Of a stretch of 5,606 bases of DNA, positions 1 through 5,606 are shown piece after piece. The notes beneath the pieces are model-generated. The model saw only the letters and a program-made list of their open reading frames with translations. It ran no database searches and was not told the DNA's origin. Made by a program: the position numbers and the translations under genes. This DNA comes from Pseudomonadota bacterium. GTDB taxonomy: Bacteria > Pseudomonadota > Alphaproteobacteria > Caulobacterales > Caulobacteraceae. The stretch covers positions 1 to 5,606 of the forward strand of contig JAEYAO010000034.1 of the NCBI GenBank assembly GCA_023456105.1, in the 5' to 3' direction. Within the stretch, counting starts at the first letter, position 1. Every line of letters begins with the position of its first letter.

Positions 1-2750
1 GTTCTAAGCGGCCGCAGGCGCAGCCTCGGCGTCTCGTCTATCGCCGCCTGTTCGACCCGCCAGACGCCCGCGCGGCCTTCCACCCGCACCGCATCGCCCG
101 GTTCGACCCGCAGCGCCAGGTCGGGCCCGGCGGCCAGCGTCAGCGCCTCCTCGCCCTCGCCGTCCAGCAGGCGCCTAGCCGCCCGCGCCGCCAGCCCGCT
201 GCCGCACGCCACCGGCAGGTCCAGATCCAGCCCCCCGCCGTCTTCCACCTCGTCCGAACGCACCGTCACCGCCCCGGTCTGGTAGTCCGCCGCCTCGTCG
301 ATGAAGCGCACCCGCGCCGTCGCCGGCCGCTGTTCCAGCGAACGGTCCGCCGCCTCCGGCGCGCCTTCGTCCTCCAGCGCCAAGTCATCGTGCGCGATGT
401 CCAGCACCTCGCCCGAGCGTCCCAGCACGGCGATCCGGCCGCCGCGCTCGGCCGCCAAGGCGTCGAAAGCCGTCAGCAGCGGGGCCAGCGCGTCGCGCGT
501 CCGCATCGGCCGGTCGATGACATAGCCCGCCGCCGCGCCCTCCACGCCCTCGACCACAAAGCCGTCGTCTGCCACGCCGCCGCGGCTCAGCACCGCCGCG
601 ATCAGGTCGCGCGCATCCCCCGTCAACCGTCCGTTCAGCCAGTGTCCGCTGCGCCATGCGCCCGCATCCGCCCACACGTCCGCGCGCGCCGGAAAGGCCG
701 GATAGGGCCGCGCGTCCCAGCACCAGGCGTCCGCCCCCTCCAGCATCCGGCCGCCATAGACCGCCGACACCGGATTGTTCGCCGGCGCCGCATAGTGCGT
801 CAGCACCGCCTCCAGCGCCGCCCGCTGCACCGCGTCGTCGCGCGCACCGTTCGAGTGCGGCGGCAGCCGGCCTTCCGAGCTCTTGGGGTCCTGGAACAGG
901 TTCGGCGCATTGCCGCCCCGGTCGACAGCCGCGCAGCCGAACTCCGACAACCGCACCGGCTTCATTCCGGGAACCCAGGCGGTCGGCGTCGCCCTGCGCA
1001 CCCCGCCCGGTCGATCATGGTGCGCGTTCGACCACCAGCCCTTCAGGTCCTTGGGCCGGAACAGCCAGTCCTCGCCGTGCGCCGTGTCGCGGATCGGCGT
1101 GCGGACCTGCGCCGCGCGCTCAGCATCGCCGCCGTAGAACCAGTCGAAATTCTCGCCGCCCGCGACGTTCGCCGCCAGATACGCCGGATCGGCGGCGCTG
1201 TCGTATCGCAGCCCGTCCACCCCGCCGTCGCCCTCGCGCCAGTCGCTCAGCGGCGGATACCAGTCGACCGACACATGATCGATGTTCGCATCGGCCCACA
1301 GCGGATCGAGATGGAAGATCACGTCTCCCGTCCCTGGCTGATGCCCGAAATACTCGGACCAGTCCGCCGCATAGGACAGCTTCACGTCCGTCCCGACCAC
1401 CGCCCTGCACTCGGCCGCCAACGTGCGGTACTGCGCCACCGCCGGATAGCCGCCCGCCTGATCCCGCGTCCACGTCAGCCCGCGCATCTCCGAGCCGATC
1501 AGCAGGCCGTCGGCGCCTTCCTCCCGCGCGATCCGCGCATAATGCAGCGCCATCCGCCTGAGGCCCCAACCGTCCGCTTCGCCGAACAGAGCCTCCACCT
1601 GCGCCGCCGCCCCCGGTCCGTCCTCGCCCCGAAGACGCCCGCGCCAGGGATGCGGCGCCTGCCGCCCGCCGCCATACGGATCGGGCAGAGCATTGTCCGC
1701 CGGCACGTCCATGAAGATGAAGGGATATAGCGTCACCTCCAGCCCGCGCGCCTTTAGTTCGCGGATCGCCTGCCGCACGCTGTCGTCGGACGGCGTGCCG
1801 CCATAGGCCGGACGGCCGTCCACATCGGAGATCAGATAGGCGTTCTCCCGCTCCAGCCCCGCCACCGACCACCGCAGCGGCTCGGTCGGCTTGTCCCGGC
1901 GCTCCACCCCCGGCCCGACGCGGCAATGCCCGGCCCGCAGATCGTCGCCGAACCAGCCCACCACCAGGCTGACACGCTTCAGATTCGGCGCCTGCGCCTG
2001 CAACTGGTCCAGCGACACAAGCAGGTCCGCCCGCCCCTCTCCCGTGTGCGCATTCTCCGGCCGGGTTCGCGTCAGCCCGTCGCGCCGCAACACCACGTCC
2101 GTCGCCAGGGTGAACTCGCCCGCGCCGGGGATCAGGCACACGCCCTCCAGCAAATCCTCGAGCCGCCCGCCGCTCCCGACTGGCCGGCGAAAGACTTCAA
2201 AGCTCAGCTGCGGCGGCCGATCGCCATAGGGCGTCAGCGGCAGGTCCTCGAACACCACATAAGCCGTGCCGCGGTACGCCGGCGCCGCGCCTTCCACGGC
2301 TTCGATCAGTAGGTCCGGCTGCTGATCCTCCGTCCCGCGATGCAGACGCATGGCGATTCCCGCCGTCTCCATCGGCTGGCCATCGGCCCAGATGCGCCCG
2401 ATCCCGTCGATCGGCCCCTCACCCAGGGCCACGGCGAAACTCAGCGAATAAACATAGTCGACGGTCTTTGGCCCGCCCTTCCCGCCGCGCTGCTCGGTGC
2501 GCCGTTCCTGAAACCGCGCGGCCCAGATCACCTGCCCCGCCACCCGCGCCCGTCCGAACACGCAGGGCATCGGCGCGCCTTCCGCCGTGCCCTGGATCTT
2601 CAGCCCGTCCAGCCGAGGGCCCACCTGCCGCGCCAGCGACAGCGCGCCGATCAGGGCCCCGTCCGCCATCCGCCCCAGCGTCGCGCCGAGCACCCGCCCG
2701 ACGCCGCCGCCGACCGCTCCGCCGATCCCGCCCAGCACCACCTGCGCCAT
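1..2750 (-). CDS. GTA gp15-like host-specificity / 'megatron' tail fibre protein, C-terminus beyond window
   Basis: Large tail-tip protein expected to form the fibre/baseplate hub that contacts the host surface. The frame is open from ATG at 2750 to the left edge (916 full codons); the usual GTA gp15 is about 1300 aa, so roughly the last third is missing. The N-terminus is Gly-rich and hydrophobic (MAQVVLGGIGGAVGGG), followed by family blocks such as GGKGGPKTVDYVYSLS and YRGTAYVVFEDLPL (near residue 160). A glycosidase-type TIM barrel (GTA_TIM family) covers about residues 330-640, with YPFIFMDVP, IGSEMRGLTW (Glu421), DWYPPLSDWREGDGG, LSEFGCAAVD (Glu603) and GHWLNGRL. Glu421 and Glu603 sit where retaining glycosidases carry their acid/base and nucleophile; catalysis is inference. 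A phage-tail_3-like region follows at about 700-860. The start is fixed by a GAGGAAG Shine-Dalgarno overlapping the gp14 stop, 7 bp upstream. I checked the frame at several points along the gene and found no stop or shift. Confidence 0.93.
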   Translation of the reverse strand, partial: MAQVVLGGIGGAVGGGVGRVLGATLGRMADGALIGALSLARQVGPRLDGLKIQGTAEGAPMPCVFGRARVAGQVIWAARFQERRTEQRGGKGGPKTVDYVYSLSFAVALGEGPIDGIGRIWADGQPMETAGIAMRLHRGTEDQQPDLLIEAVEGAAPAYRGTAYVVFEDLPLTPYGDRPPQLSFEVFRRPVGSGGRLEDLLEGVCLIPGAGEFTLATDVVLRRDGLTRTRPENAHTGEGRADLLVSLDQLQAQAPNLKRVSLVVGWFGDDLRAGHCRVGPGVERRDKPTEPLRWSVAGLERENAYLISDVDGRPAYGGTPSDDSVRQAIRELKARGLEVTLYPFIFMDVPADNALPDPYGGGRQAPHPWRGRLRGEDGPGAAAQVEALFGEADGWGLRRMALHYARIAREEGADGLLIGSEMRGLTWTRDQAGGYPAVAQYRTLAAECRAVVGTDVKLSYAADWSEYFGHQPGTGDVIFHLDPLWADANIDHVSVDWYPPLSDWREGDGGVDGLRYDSAADPAYLAANVAGGENFDWFYGGDAERAAQVRTPIRDTAHGEDWLFRPKDLKGWWSNAHHDRPGGVRRATPTAWVPGMKPVRLSEFGCAAVDRGGNAPNLFQDPKSSEGRLPPHSNGARDDAVQRAALEAVLTHYAAPANNPVSAVYGGRMLEGADAWCWDARPYPAFPARADVWADAGAWRSGHWLNGRLTGDARDLIAAVLSRGGVADDGFVVEGVEGAAAGYVIDRPMRTRDALAPLLTAFDALAAERGGRIAVLGRSGEVLDIAHDDLALEDEGAPEAADRSLEQRPATARVRFIDEAADYQTGAVTVRSDEVEDGGGLDLDLPVACGSGLAARAARRLLDGEGEEALTLAAGPDLALRVEPGDAVRVEGRAGVWRVEQAAIDETPRLRLRPLR

Positions 2751-2752
2751 AT

Positions 2753-2759
2753 CTTCCTC
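2753..2759 (-). promoter_or_regulatory. Ribosome binding site for gp15
   Basis: GAGGAAG on the minus strand overlaps the gp14 TGA stop and lies 2 bp before the gp15 ATG when counted from its last G (AGGA core to ATG about 5 bp). The overlap suggests re-initiation by ribosomes ending on gp14. Confidence 0.7.
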
Positions 2760-3261
2760 AGTTCTCGCATCCGGGCCAGCGGAACACCGCCGCCAGCCGC
2801 CGTCGCCACCAGGTTCCCATCCAGCTCTCCACCACCGCCCGCCCCCAGTAGGCGTGGATGATGCGCGGCTCCGCGCCCGCCGCGTCGCTCAGGATGGCGC
2901 AGTGCTTGACCATCGCATCGGGGCTCATCCGGAACAGCAGCACGTCGCCCGGCCGCATCGTCTCGGCCGGGATCTCGACCAGCCATCGCCGCGCCGCCTC
3001 CAGCAGCCTTTCCTCACCGCCGACCTCGGCCCAGTCCGCGCGATAGGGCGGCAGGACCTCAGGCTCTTCCCCCACCACCTCGCGCCAAACCCCGCGCACC
3101 AGCCCCAGGCAGTCCGCGCCTGCGCCCTTCACGCTGGCTCCGTGCCGATAGGGCGTCCCCAGCCACCCTCTCGCCGCCTCCACCACGGCCAATCCTCCCC
3201 CATCGGGGGGGGAGGGAGACCGCGCGGAGCGCGGTGGAGGGGGCGCGACCACGCCGCTCAT
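2758..3261 (-). CDS. GTA gp14-like NlpC/P60 tail peptidase
   Basis: Tail-associated cell-wall hydrolase of the NlpC/P60 cysteine peptidase family (phage cell-wall peptidase, TIGR02219-like), expected to cleave peptide stems during DNA entry. The 167-aa product has ARGWLGTPYRHGAS, then GADCLGLVRGVWRE with the nucleophile Cys51, VKHCAIL with His120 as the catalytic base, and IIHAYWGRAVVES with His136 as the likely third polar residue. All three catalytic positions are present. GTA gp14 is normally about 150 aa; the excess is at the N-terminus, where residues 7-23 (Pro/Arg/Ser/Gly-rich) are encoded by a REP-like double hairpin inserted in frame. Removing them leaves MSGVVA joined to LAVVEAARGWLG, a normal family N-terminus. 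The ATG overlaps the gp13 TGA (ATGA), implying translational coupling, and a GGGGGAG stretch lies upstream. gp15 follows after 7 bp. Confidence 0.93.
   Translation of the reverse strand: MSGVVAPPPPRSARSPSPPDGGGLAVVEAARGWLGTPYRHGASVKGAGADCLGLVRGVWREVVGEEPEVLPPYRADWAEVGGEERLLEAARRWLVEIPAETMRPGDVLLFRMSPDAMVKHCAILSDAAGAEPRIIHAYWGRAVVESWMGTWWRRRLAAVFRWPGCEN
3193..3243. repeat. REP-like double-hairpin palindromic element inside gp14
   Basis: Two adjacent inverted repeats. The first pairs CCTCCCCC (3194-3201) with GGGGGAGG (3208-3215) around a 6-nt loop. The second is a perfect 7-bp stem, ACCGCGC (3219-3225) with GCGCGGT (3229-3235), around GGA, followed by GGAGGGGG. This pyrimidine/purine flank plus central GC hairpin resembles small dispersed palindromes I recall from Caulobacterales and sphingomonad intergenic regions. 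Here it is in coding sequence: the 51 bp are divisible by three and stop-free in the gp14 frame, encoding residues 7-23 of the peptidase. Copy number elsewhere in the genome cannot be seen from this window. Confidence 0.72.
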
Positions 3262-3905
3262 CGCCGGCTCCCCCCGTCCCGCCGCCCGCTCGTCGCCGCA
3301 TGCGCCACCAGGAAGTCGTCGCCGGGCACGTCGGGAAAGCCGCGATAGTTCACCCCATTGCCGAACAATCCGACACAGGTGCTCCAGCGCCCGTCGCAGC
3401 TCGCGCCAGCCTCAGCCGCGACCCCGCACCGGGCGTCCCCCAGCCGCGCGTCGCACATCCGGCCGTAGGTCCGCCCCACCACCCGCTCCAGCGTGCCCAG
3501 CGGCCCCTGCAAATCCGCCGTGAACCGCCCGCCCTCGCGTCGGACCCGCGTCAGCGTCGCCGTCCACAGCCGCACGCGCAGGTCCGGCCGCTCCCAGTCC
3601 ACGCGCCACAACTCCACCGCCGCCCCGTCAAAGGCGCCGGCCGCGATCGCCTCTTCCGTGATCGTCTCGTCGTCCAGCGCCCCAGCGGCCGACGCCGCTC
3701 CCGCGGCCAGCCCGACCCCGCTTTCGGCCGCCCCCGCCGTCCAGCCGCTCCCCGCCCGACAGCGAACCCCGTCCACCGTCAGGTCCCGATCATGATCGGT
3801 GAACCCCAGCCGTGTTCCGTCCACCCGCCTCAGCAGCCAGACATGGCACAGCGTCGCCGCCCCGCTCGCGATGCGGGCGGCCATCTCTTCAGGTACGACC
3901 CGCAT
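3258..3905 (-). CDS. GTA gp13-like tail hub protein (DUF2163), internally shortened
   Basis: Hub protein of the tail tip, linking the distal tail ring to the megatron. The 215-aa product opens with MRVVPEEMAARIASGAATLC, followed by the family block GFTDHDRDLTVDGVRCRA, then LDDETITEEAIAAGAFDGAAVELWRVDW and LQGPLGTLERVVGRTYGRMCDARLGDARCGV. The end carries NGVNYRGFPDVPGDDFLV, the usual C-terminal signature. Family members are generally about 270-295 aa. Here the stretch that normally separates DARCGV from the last cysteine pair is reduced to about seven residues. Four cysteines (Cys151, Cys160, Cys170, Cys177; C-x8-C-x9-C-x6-C) remain and match the Fe-S ligand pattern I recall from lambda gpL and the RcGTA hub; cluster binding is inference. 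The ATG lies 3 bp after the restored-frame stop of gp12, and the TGA overlaps the gp14 start. Confidence 0.9.
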   Translation of the reverse strand: MRVVPEEMAARIASGAATLCHVWLLRRVDGTRLGFTDHDRDLTVDGVRCRAGSGWTAGAAESGVGLAAGAASAAGALDDETITEEAIAAGAFDGAAVELWRVDWERPDLRVRLWTATLTRVRREGGRFTADLQGPLGTLERVVGRTYGRMCDARLGDARCGVAAEAGASCDGRWSTCVGLFGNGVNYRGFPDVPGDDFLVAHAATSGRRDGGSRR

Positions 3906-3908
3906 GGC

Positions 3909-3946
3909 TCAGACCCTGATCTCGATCAGCGGCACGGCCGCCATCG
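3909..3946 (-). other. Single-base frameshift site and out-of-frame gp12 C-terminus
   Basis: On the minus strand the gp12 frame reads GGC CGA TGG, giving Gly-Arg-Trp and then a TGA at 3928-3926. Inserting one base after CG restores ATG GCG GCC and the reading MAAVPLIEIRV, stopping with TGA at 3911-3909. The restored ending matches the PLIEIRV-type terminus typical of DUF2460 proteins, and its stop would sit 3 bp before the gp13 ATG, in keeping with the tight spacing of the rest of the operon. No slippery heptamer is visible, so programmed -1 shifting is unlikely. Confidence 0.75.
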
Positions 3947-4516
3947 GCCGGCGTCGAAGCTCTCCAGCGACGCCTCGATCCGGTCCGCATCGAACCGCAC
4001 CGGCGTGTCGAACAGGAAGCCGGCGCTCACCACCGCCCCCTTCGCCGGCGCCGCCGCCAGCGTCACCACGCCCGTCACCGCATCGACCGCCGCCTCCACC
4101 GCCAGCCCGTTCACCGCCGCCATGACCGAGCCCTCCACGGGTTTCCTGATCGGCCGGAGCACCTCGCCGTAGGCCTTGCTCAGTTCGAACGTCCGCCGCA
4201 CCCCGTCGCCGATCCCGATCTCCTGGTCCGTGGCTTCCGGCGTCCCGCTGGGCGCGCAGGACTTAAAGTCGGCGAAGTCCCGGAACCGGAACCCGTACAG
4301 CCGCCCCCGCCGCGCCTCGAAAAACGCCGTCAACGCCGCCATGTCGTCCAGCGAGCGCAGGTTGGCCCCGATCAGATAGCGTCTGCGCCCCTGCGCCCAC
4401 GGGGTTGATCGCCGCTCGTGCCCGGACGCCAGCGTCACCACCTCCGTCCGCCGCTCCACCCCGCCGCTTGATCCGAACGCCAGCCGCGCGGGCAGCCGCA
4501 CCTCATGAAAGCTCAT
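3926..4516 (-). CDS. GTA gp12-like distal tail protein (DUF2460), C-terminus frameshifted
   Basis: Distal tail protein, expected to form the ring joining tail tube and hub. From ATG 4516 it is 196 aa: MSFHEVRLPARLAFGSSGG, VERRTEVVTLASGHERRSTPWAQGRR, SLDDMAALTAFFEARRGRLYGFRFRDF, KSCAPSGTPEATDQEIGIGDG, and near the end GFLFDTPVRFDADRIEASLESFDAG, all typical DUF2460 blocks. An in-frame ATG at 4594 exists, but 4516 is preferred: the family starts at M-x-FHEVR, and AGGAAG lies 4 bp upstream. After residue 190 the product ends RWRPCR, unlike the family. The adjacent frame reads MAAVPLIEIRV and stops at 3909, which is the expected ending, so one base appears to be missing around 3944-3946. The intact protein would be about 202 aa. 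This could be a real mutation or an assembly error. Confidence 0.88.
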   Translation of the reverse strand: MSFHEVRLPARLAFGSSGGVERRTEVVTLASGHERRSTPWAQGRRRYLIGANLRSLDDMAALTAFFEARRGRLYGFRFRDFADFKSCAPSGTPEATDQEIGIGDGVRRTFELSKAYGEVLRPIRKPVEGSVMAAVNGLAVEAAVDAVTGVVTLAAAPAKGAVVSAGFLFDTPVRFDADRIEASLESFDAGRWRPCR

Positions 4517-4520
4517 TGCG

Positions 4521-4526
4521 CTTCCT
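4521..4526 (-). promoter_or_regulatory. Ribosome binding site deciding the gp12 start
   Basis: AGGAAG on the minus strand, 4 bp from the ATG at 4516. It supports this start over the upstream in-frame ATG at 4594, whose extra 26 residues have no family resemblance. Confidence 0.7.
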
Positions 4527-4541
4527 GTCTCCGGTTTCACT

Positions 4542-4593
4542 TGTTCGCCTTGCGCCGTTCCGTCATGCTCAAGCTTCCACGAGGGGGCGAACA
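4542..4593. promoter_or_regulatory. Divergent control region with 8-bp inverted repeat
   Basis: The 81-bp gap between gp12 (minus) and the DUF805 gene (plus) holds a perfect inverted repeat, TGTTCGCC at 4542-4549 and GGCGAACA at 4586-4593, with centres 44 bp apart, about four helical turns. It is placed where an operator for both divergent genes would be. A TTGTTC at 4541-4546 could be a -35 box for the plus gene, but the -10 match (CATGCT) is poor and I cannot call a promoter. No TTAA-N7-TTAA CtrA-type box is visible. The repeat may be chance. Confidence 0.3.
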
Positions 4594-4597
4594 CGAC

Positions 4598-5317
4598 ATG
4601 CGCGGCGAGATTCTCAGCTATGACGCGGCCACGGGCGGCCTGATCAGCGGCGACGACGGCCAGCGCTACGGCTTCACCGCCTCAGCGCTTCAGTCGCCCG
4701 CCGTCCCCGCCCCCGGCGTGCGCGTCGACTTCATCGCCGACGGCGCCGACGCCCGCGAGATCGTCATCCTCGCCGGCGCGCAGACCGCATCCGCCCAGAC
4801 CTCGTCGGCTCAGCCCGCCTTCGCGACCGCAGGCTCCGCCGGTCTCCCCGACATGTCCGCCGTCGACTGGAAGAGCCTGATGCTGTCGTTCGAGGGCCGC
4901 ATCCGCCGCTCGCACTTCTGGATAGCCTGGCTGATCCTGCTGGGCGCCAACGTCGTGGCGGGCTGGCTGCCGCTGATCGGCGTCCTGATCAGCCTGGCGC
5001 TGATCTGGCCGAACCTCGCCATCACCGTGAAGCGCCTGCACGACATGGGCCGCACCGGCTGGCTGGCGCTGGTCCCCTTTGTCGTAGCCGTCGCCATGTT
5101 CATCGTCGGCATCATCTTCTTCGGCCTGGGCGCGGCCCTTGGCGGCGGCTCGGACGGCGACTTCGAGAACCCTGTCGCCGCCTTCGCCATGTTCGGCCCG
5201 GCGATCGGCGCCTTCGCCGTCGCCGCCCTGATCGGCTTCGTCTTCCTGCTCTGGATCGGCCTGACCGACAGCCAGCCGGGCACCAACCGCTTCGGCCCGA
5301 ACCCTAAGGGGCTCTAG
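4598..5317 (+). CDS. DUF805 membrane protein with OB/cold-shock-like N-terminal domain
   Basis: Function unknown. The 239-aa protein has two parts. Residues 1-60 (MRGEILSYDAATGGLISGDD, GQRYGFTASAL, VRVDFIADG) resemble the small beta-barrel, cold-shock-like domain sometimes fused to DUF805. An Ala/Ser/Gln-rich linker (about 60-88) leads to the DUF805 domain: SFEGRIRRSHFWIAW, the signature ITVKRLHDMGRTGWLALVP (about 142-160), and DSQPGTNRFGPNPKGL at the end. About four hydrophobic segments are visible (107-123, 124-141, 156-178, 199-221), so it is an inner-membrane protein. The start at 4598 is chosen because it begins the conserved domain and follows GAGGGGG at about 10 bp; the upstream in-frame ATGs at 4505 and 4565 lack a good site, and 4505 lies inside gp12. 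It is divergent from gp12 and convergent, 3 bp apart, with the tape measure gene, so it is not co-transcribed with the tail genes. Confidence 0.88.
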   Translation: MRGEILSYDAATGGLISGDDGQRYGFTASALQSPAVPAPGVRVDFIADGADAREIVILAGAQTASAQTSSAQPAFATAGSAGLPDMSAVDWKSLMLSFEGRIRRSHFWIAWLILLGANVVAGWLPLIGVLISLALIWPNLAITVKRLHDMGRTGWLALVPFVVAVAMFIVGIIFFGLGAALGGGSDGDFENPVAAFAMFGPAIGAFAVAALIGFVFLLWIGLTDSQPGTNRFGPNPKGL

Positions 5318-5320
5318 GCC

Positions 5321-5606
5321 TTACAGCCGCCGCGCGCCCAGGCTGACCGCGCGGGCCAGCATCTGCGCGATCTGCGCCTCGGACCTCAGCAGGGCCGGGG
5401 CGCCGCCGTCCACGCGCACATTGACGGTCACGCCCGCGCCGCCCGCCGGCTCGACCACGCCGCCTTGCAGCGGCCGGAACACCTCCGGCCCGCGCTCGCC
5501 GACTAGATAAGCGCCGCCCGCCAGCACAGGGCCGCCATCCGCCCGCGCTCCGCCGAACATCCCGCCGACGGCTTGGGCGATCGCGTCCCCCAGGCCGGCG
5601 CCGCGC
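5321..5606 (-). CDS. GTA gp11-like tail tape measure protein, C-terminal fragment
   Basis: The last 94 residues of a tail-length determinant; the gene continues beyond the right edge. The frame is open from the edge to TAA at 5321. It carries the tape-measure C-terminal motif ADGGPVLAGGAYLVGERGPEVFRPLQGG, here with GERGPE as the core, then VTVNVRVDGG and an ending SEAQIAQMLARAVSLGARR, which resembles the SQxQIAAQMARA ending of GTA gp11. The upstream GLGDAIAQAVGGMFGG is Gly/Ala-rich as usual. No internal start needs to be invoked; the ATG at 5560 lies inside the conserved region. The position just before gp12 fits GTA order, apart from the inverted DUF805 gene in between. Confidence 0.85.
   Translation of the reverse strand, partial: RGAGLGDAIAQAVGGMFGGARADGGPVLAGGAYLVGERGPEVFRPLQGGVVEPAGGAGVTVNVRVDGGAPALLRSEAQIAQMLARAVSLGARRL

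Noticed and set aside
390..1730. Long plus-strand open frame of 446 codons opposite gp15
   Set aside because: It is an Arg/Pro/His/Ala-rich translation of the antisense of a GC-rich gene, with no family blocks, while the minus-strand frame carries clear gp15 motifs throughout.
1120..2139. 339-codon minus-strand open frame within gp15
   Set aside because: It is offset by one frame from gp15, is Gly/Arg/Ala low complexity, and the true frame is uninterrupted across the same stretch.
3193..3243. Rho-independent terminator between gp13 and gp14
   Set aside because: The hairpins lie inside the gp14 coding frame and have no trailing U-run on either strand.
3940..3950. Programmed -1 frameshift in gp12
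   Set aside because: The site GGC CGA TGG is not a slippery heptamer, no stimulatory structure is evident, and I know of no such shift in GTA gp12.
3234..4172. 312-codon plus-strand open frame opposite gp12-gp13
   Set aside because: Antisense shadow with biased composition; both minus-strand genes beneath it have recognisable conserved blocks.
4517..4594. Upstream gp12 start at 4594
   Set aside because: The extra 26 residues do not fit DUF2460, and the start at 4516 has its own AGGAAG site.
4505..4597. Upstream start for the DUF805 gene at 4505 or 4565
   Set aside because: It would overlap the gp12 start, lacks a good ribosome site, and adds residues outside the conserved domain.
1..5606. 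Active temperate prophage rather than a GTA
   Set aside because: Gene families and order match the GTA tail module and no integrase, repressor, lysis gene or attachment site is in the window; a related prophage cannot be fully excluded from this fragment alone.

Overview
The window is GC-rich (about 70% by eye) and almost entirely coding. It carries the distal tail part of an alphaproteobacterial gene transfer agent (GTA) or GTA-like structural cluster on the minus strand. Read 5'->3' on that strand (right to left in window coordinates) the order is: C-terminus of the tail tape measure protein (gp11-like), then gp12-like distal tail protein (DUF2460), gp13-like hub (DUF2163), gp14-like NlpC/P60 peptidase, and gp15-like 'megatron' host-specificity protein with a glycosidase-type TIM barrel, which runs off the left edge. 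Family assignments come from recognising conserved sequence blocks, not from a search. The GTA order plus the REP-like palindrome suggests Caulobacterales (Caulobacter, Brevundimonas or a relative); the genus is a guess.

Layout: 1-2750 is gp15 (partial, 916 full codons, no stop). 2758-3261 is gp14. 3258-3905 is gp13, overlapping gp14 by ATGA. 3926-4516 is gp12. 4517-4597 is an 81-bp divergent intergenic region. 4598-5317 is a plus-strand gene for a DUF805 membrane protein with an OB/cold-shock-like N-terminus. 5321-5606 is the end of the tape measure gene, convergent with the DUF805 gene and only 3 bp from it.

How it works together: the tape measure sets tail length, gp12 and gp13 close the tail tip around it, gp14 is expected to cut peptidoglycan, and gp15 forms the fibre/baseplate that meets the cell surface. 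The DUF805 gene is not a tail component by any feature I can see. It lies in reverse orientation exactly at the gp11/gp12 boundary and should interrupt a normally continuous late operon.

Four local oddities deserve attention. (1) A REP-like double-hairpin lies inside the gp14 coding sequence and adds about 17 in-frame residues. (2) A single-base lesion near the 3' end of gp12 puts its conserved C-terminus out of frame. (3) gp13 is about 70-75 residues shorter than usual, with the loss in the middle of its C-terminal domain, yet keeps a four-cysteine set fit for an Fe-S cluster. (4) The inverted DUF805 gene splits the tail operon. Together these raise the question of whether this GTA tail is still functional, is diverging, or is decaying. 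I see no RNA gene, CRISPR array, insertion sequence, integrase or attachment site.
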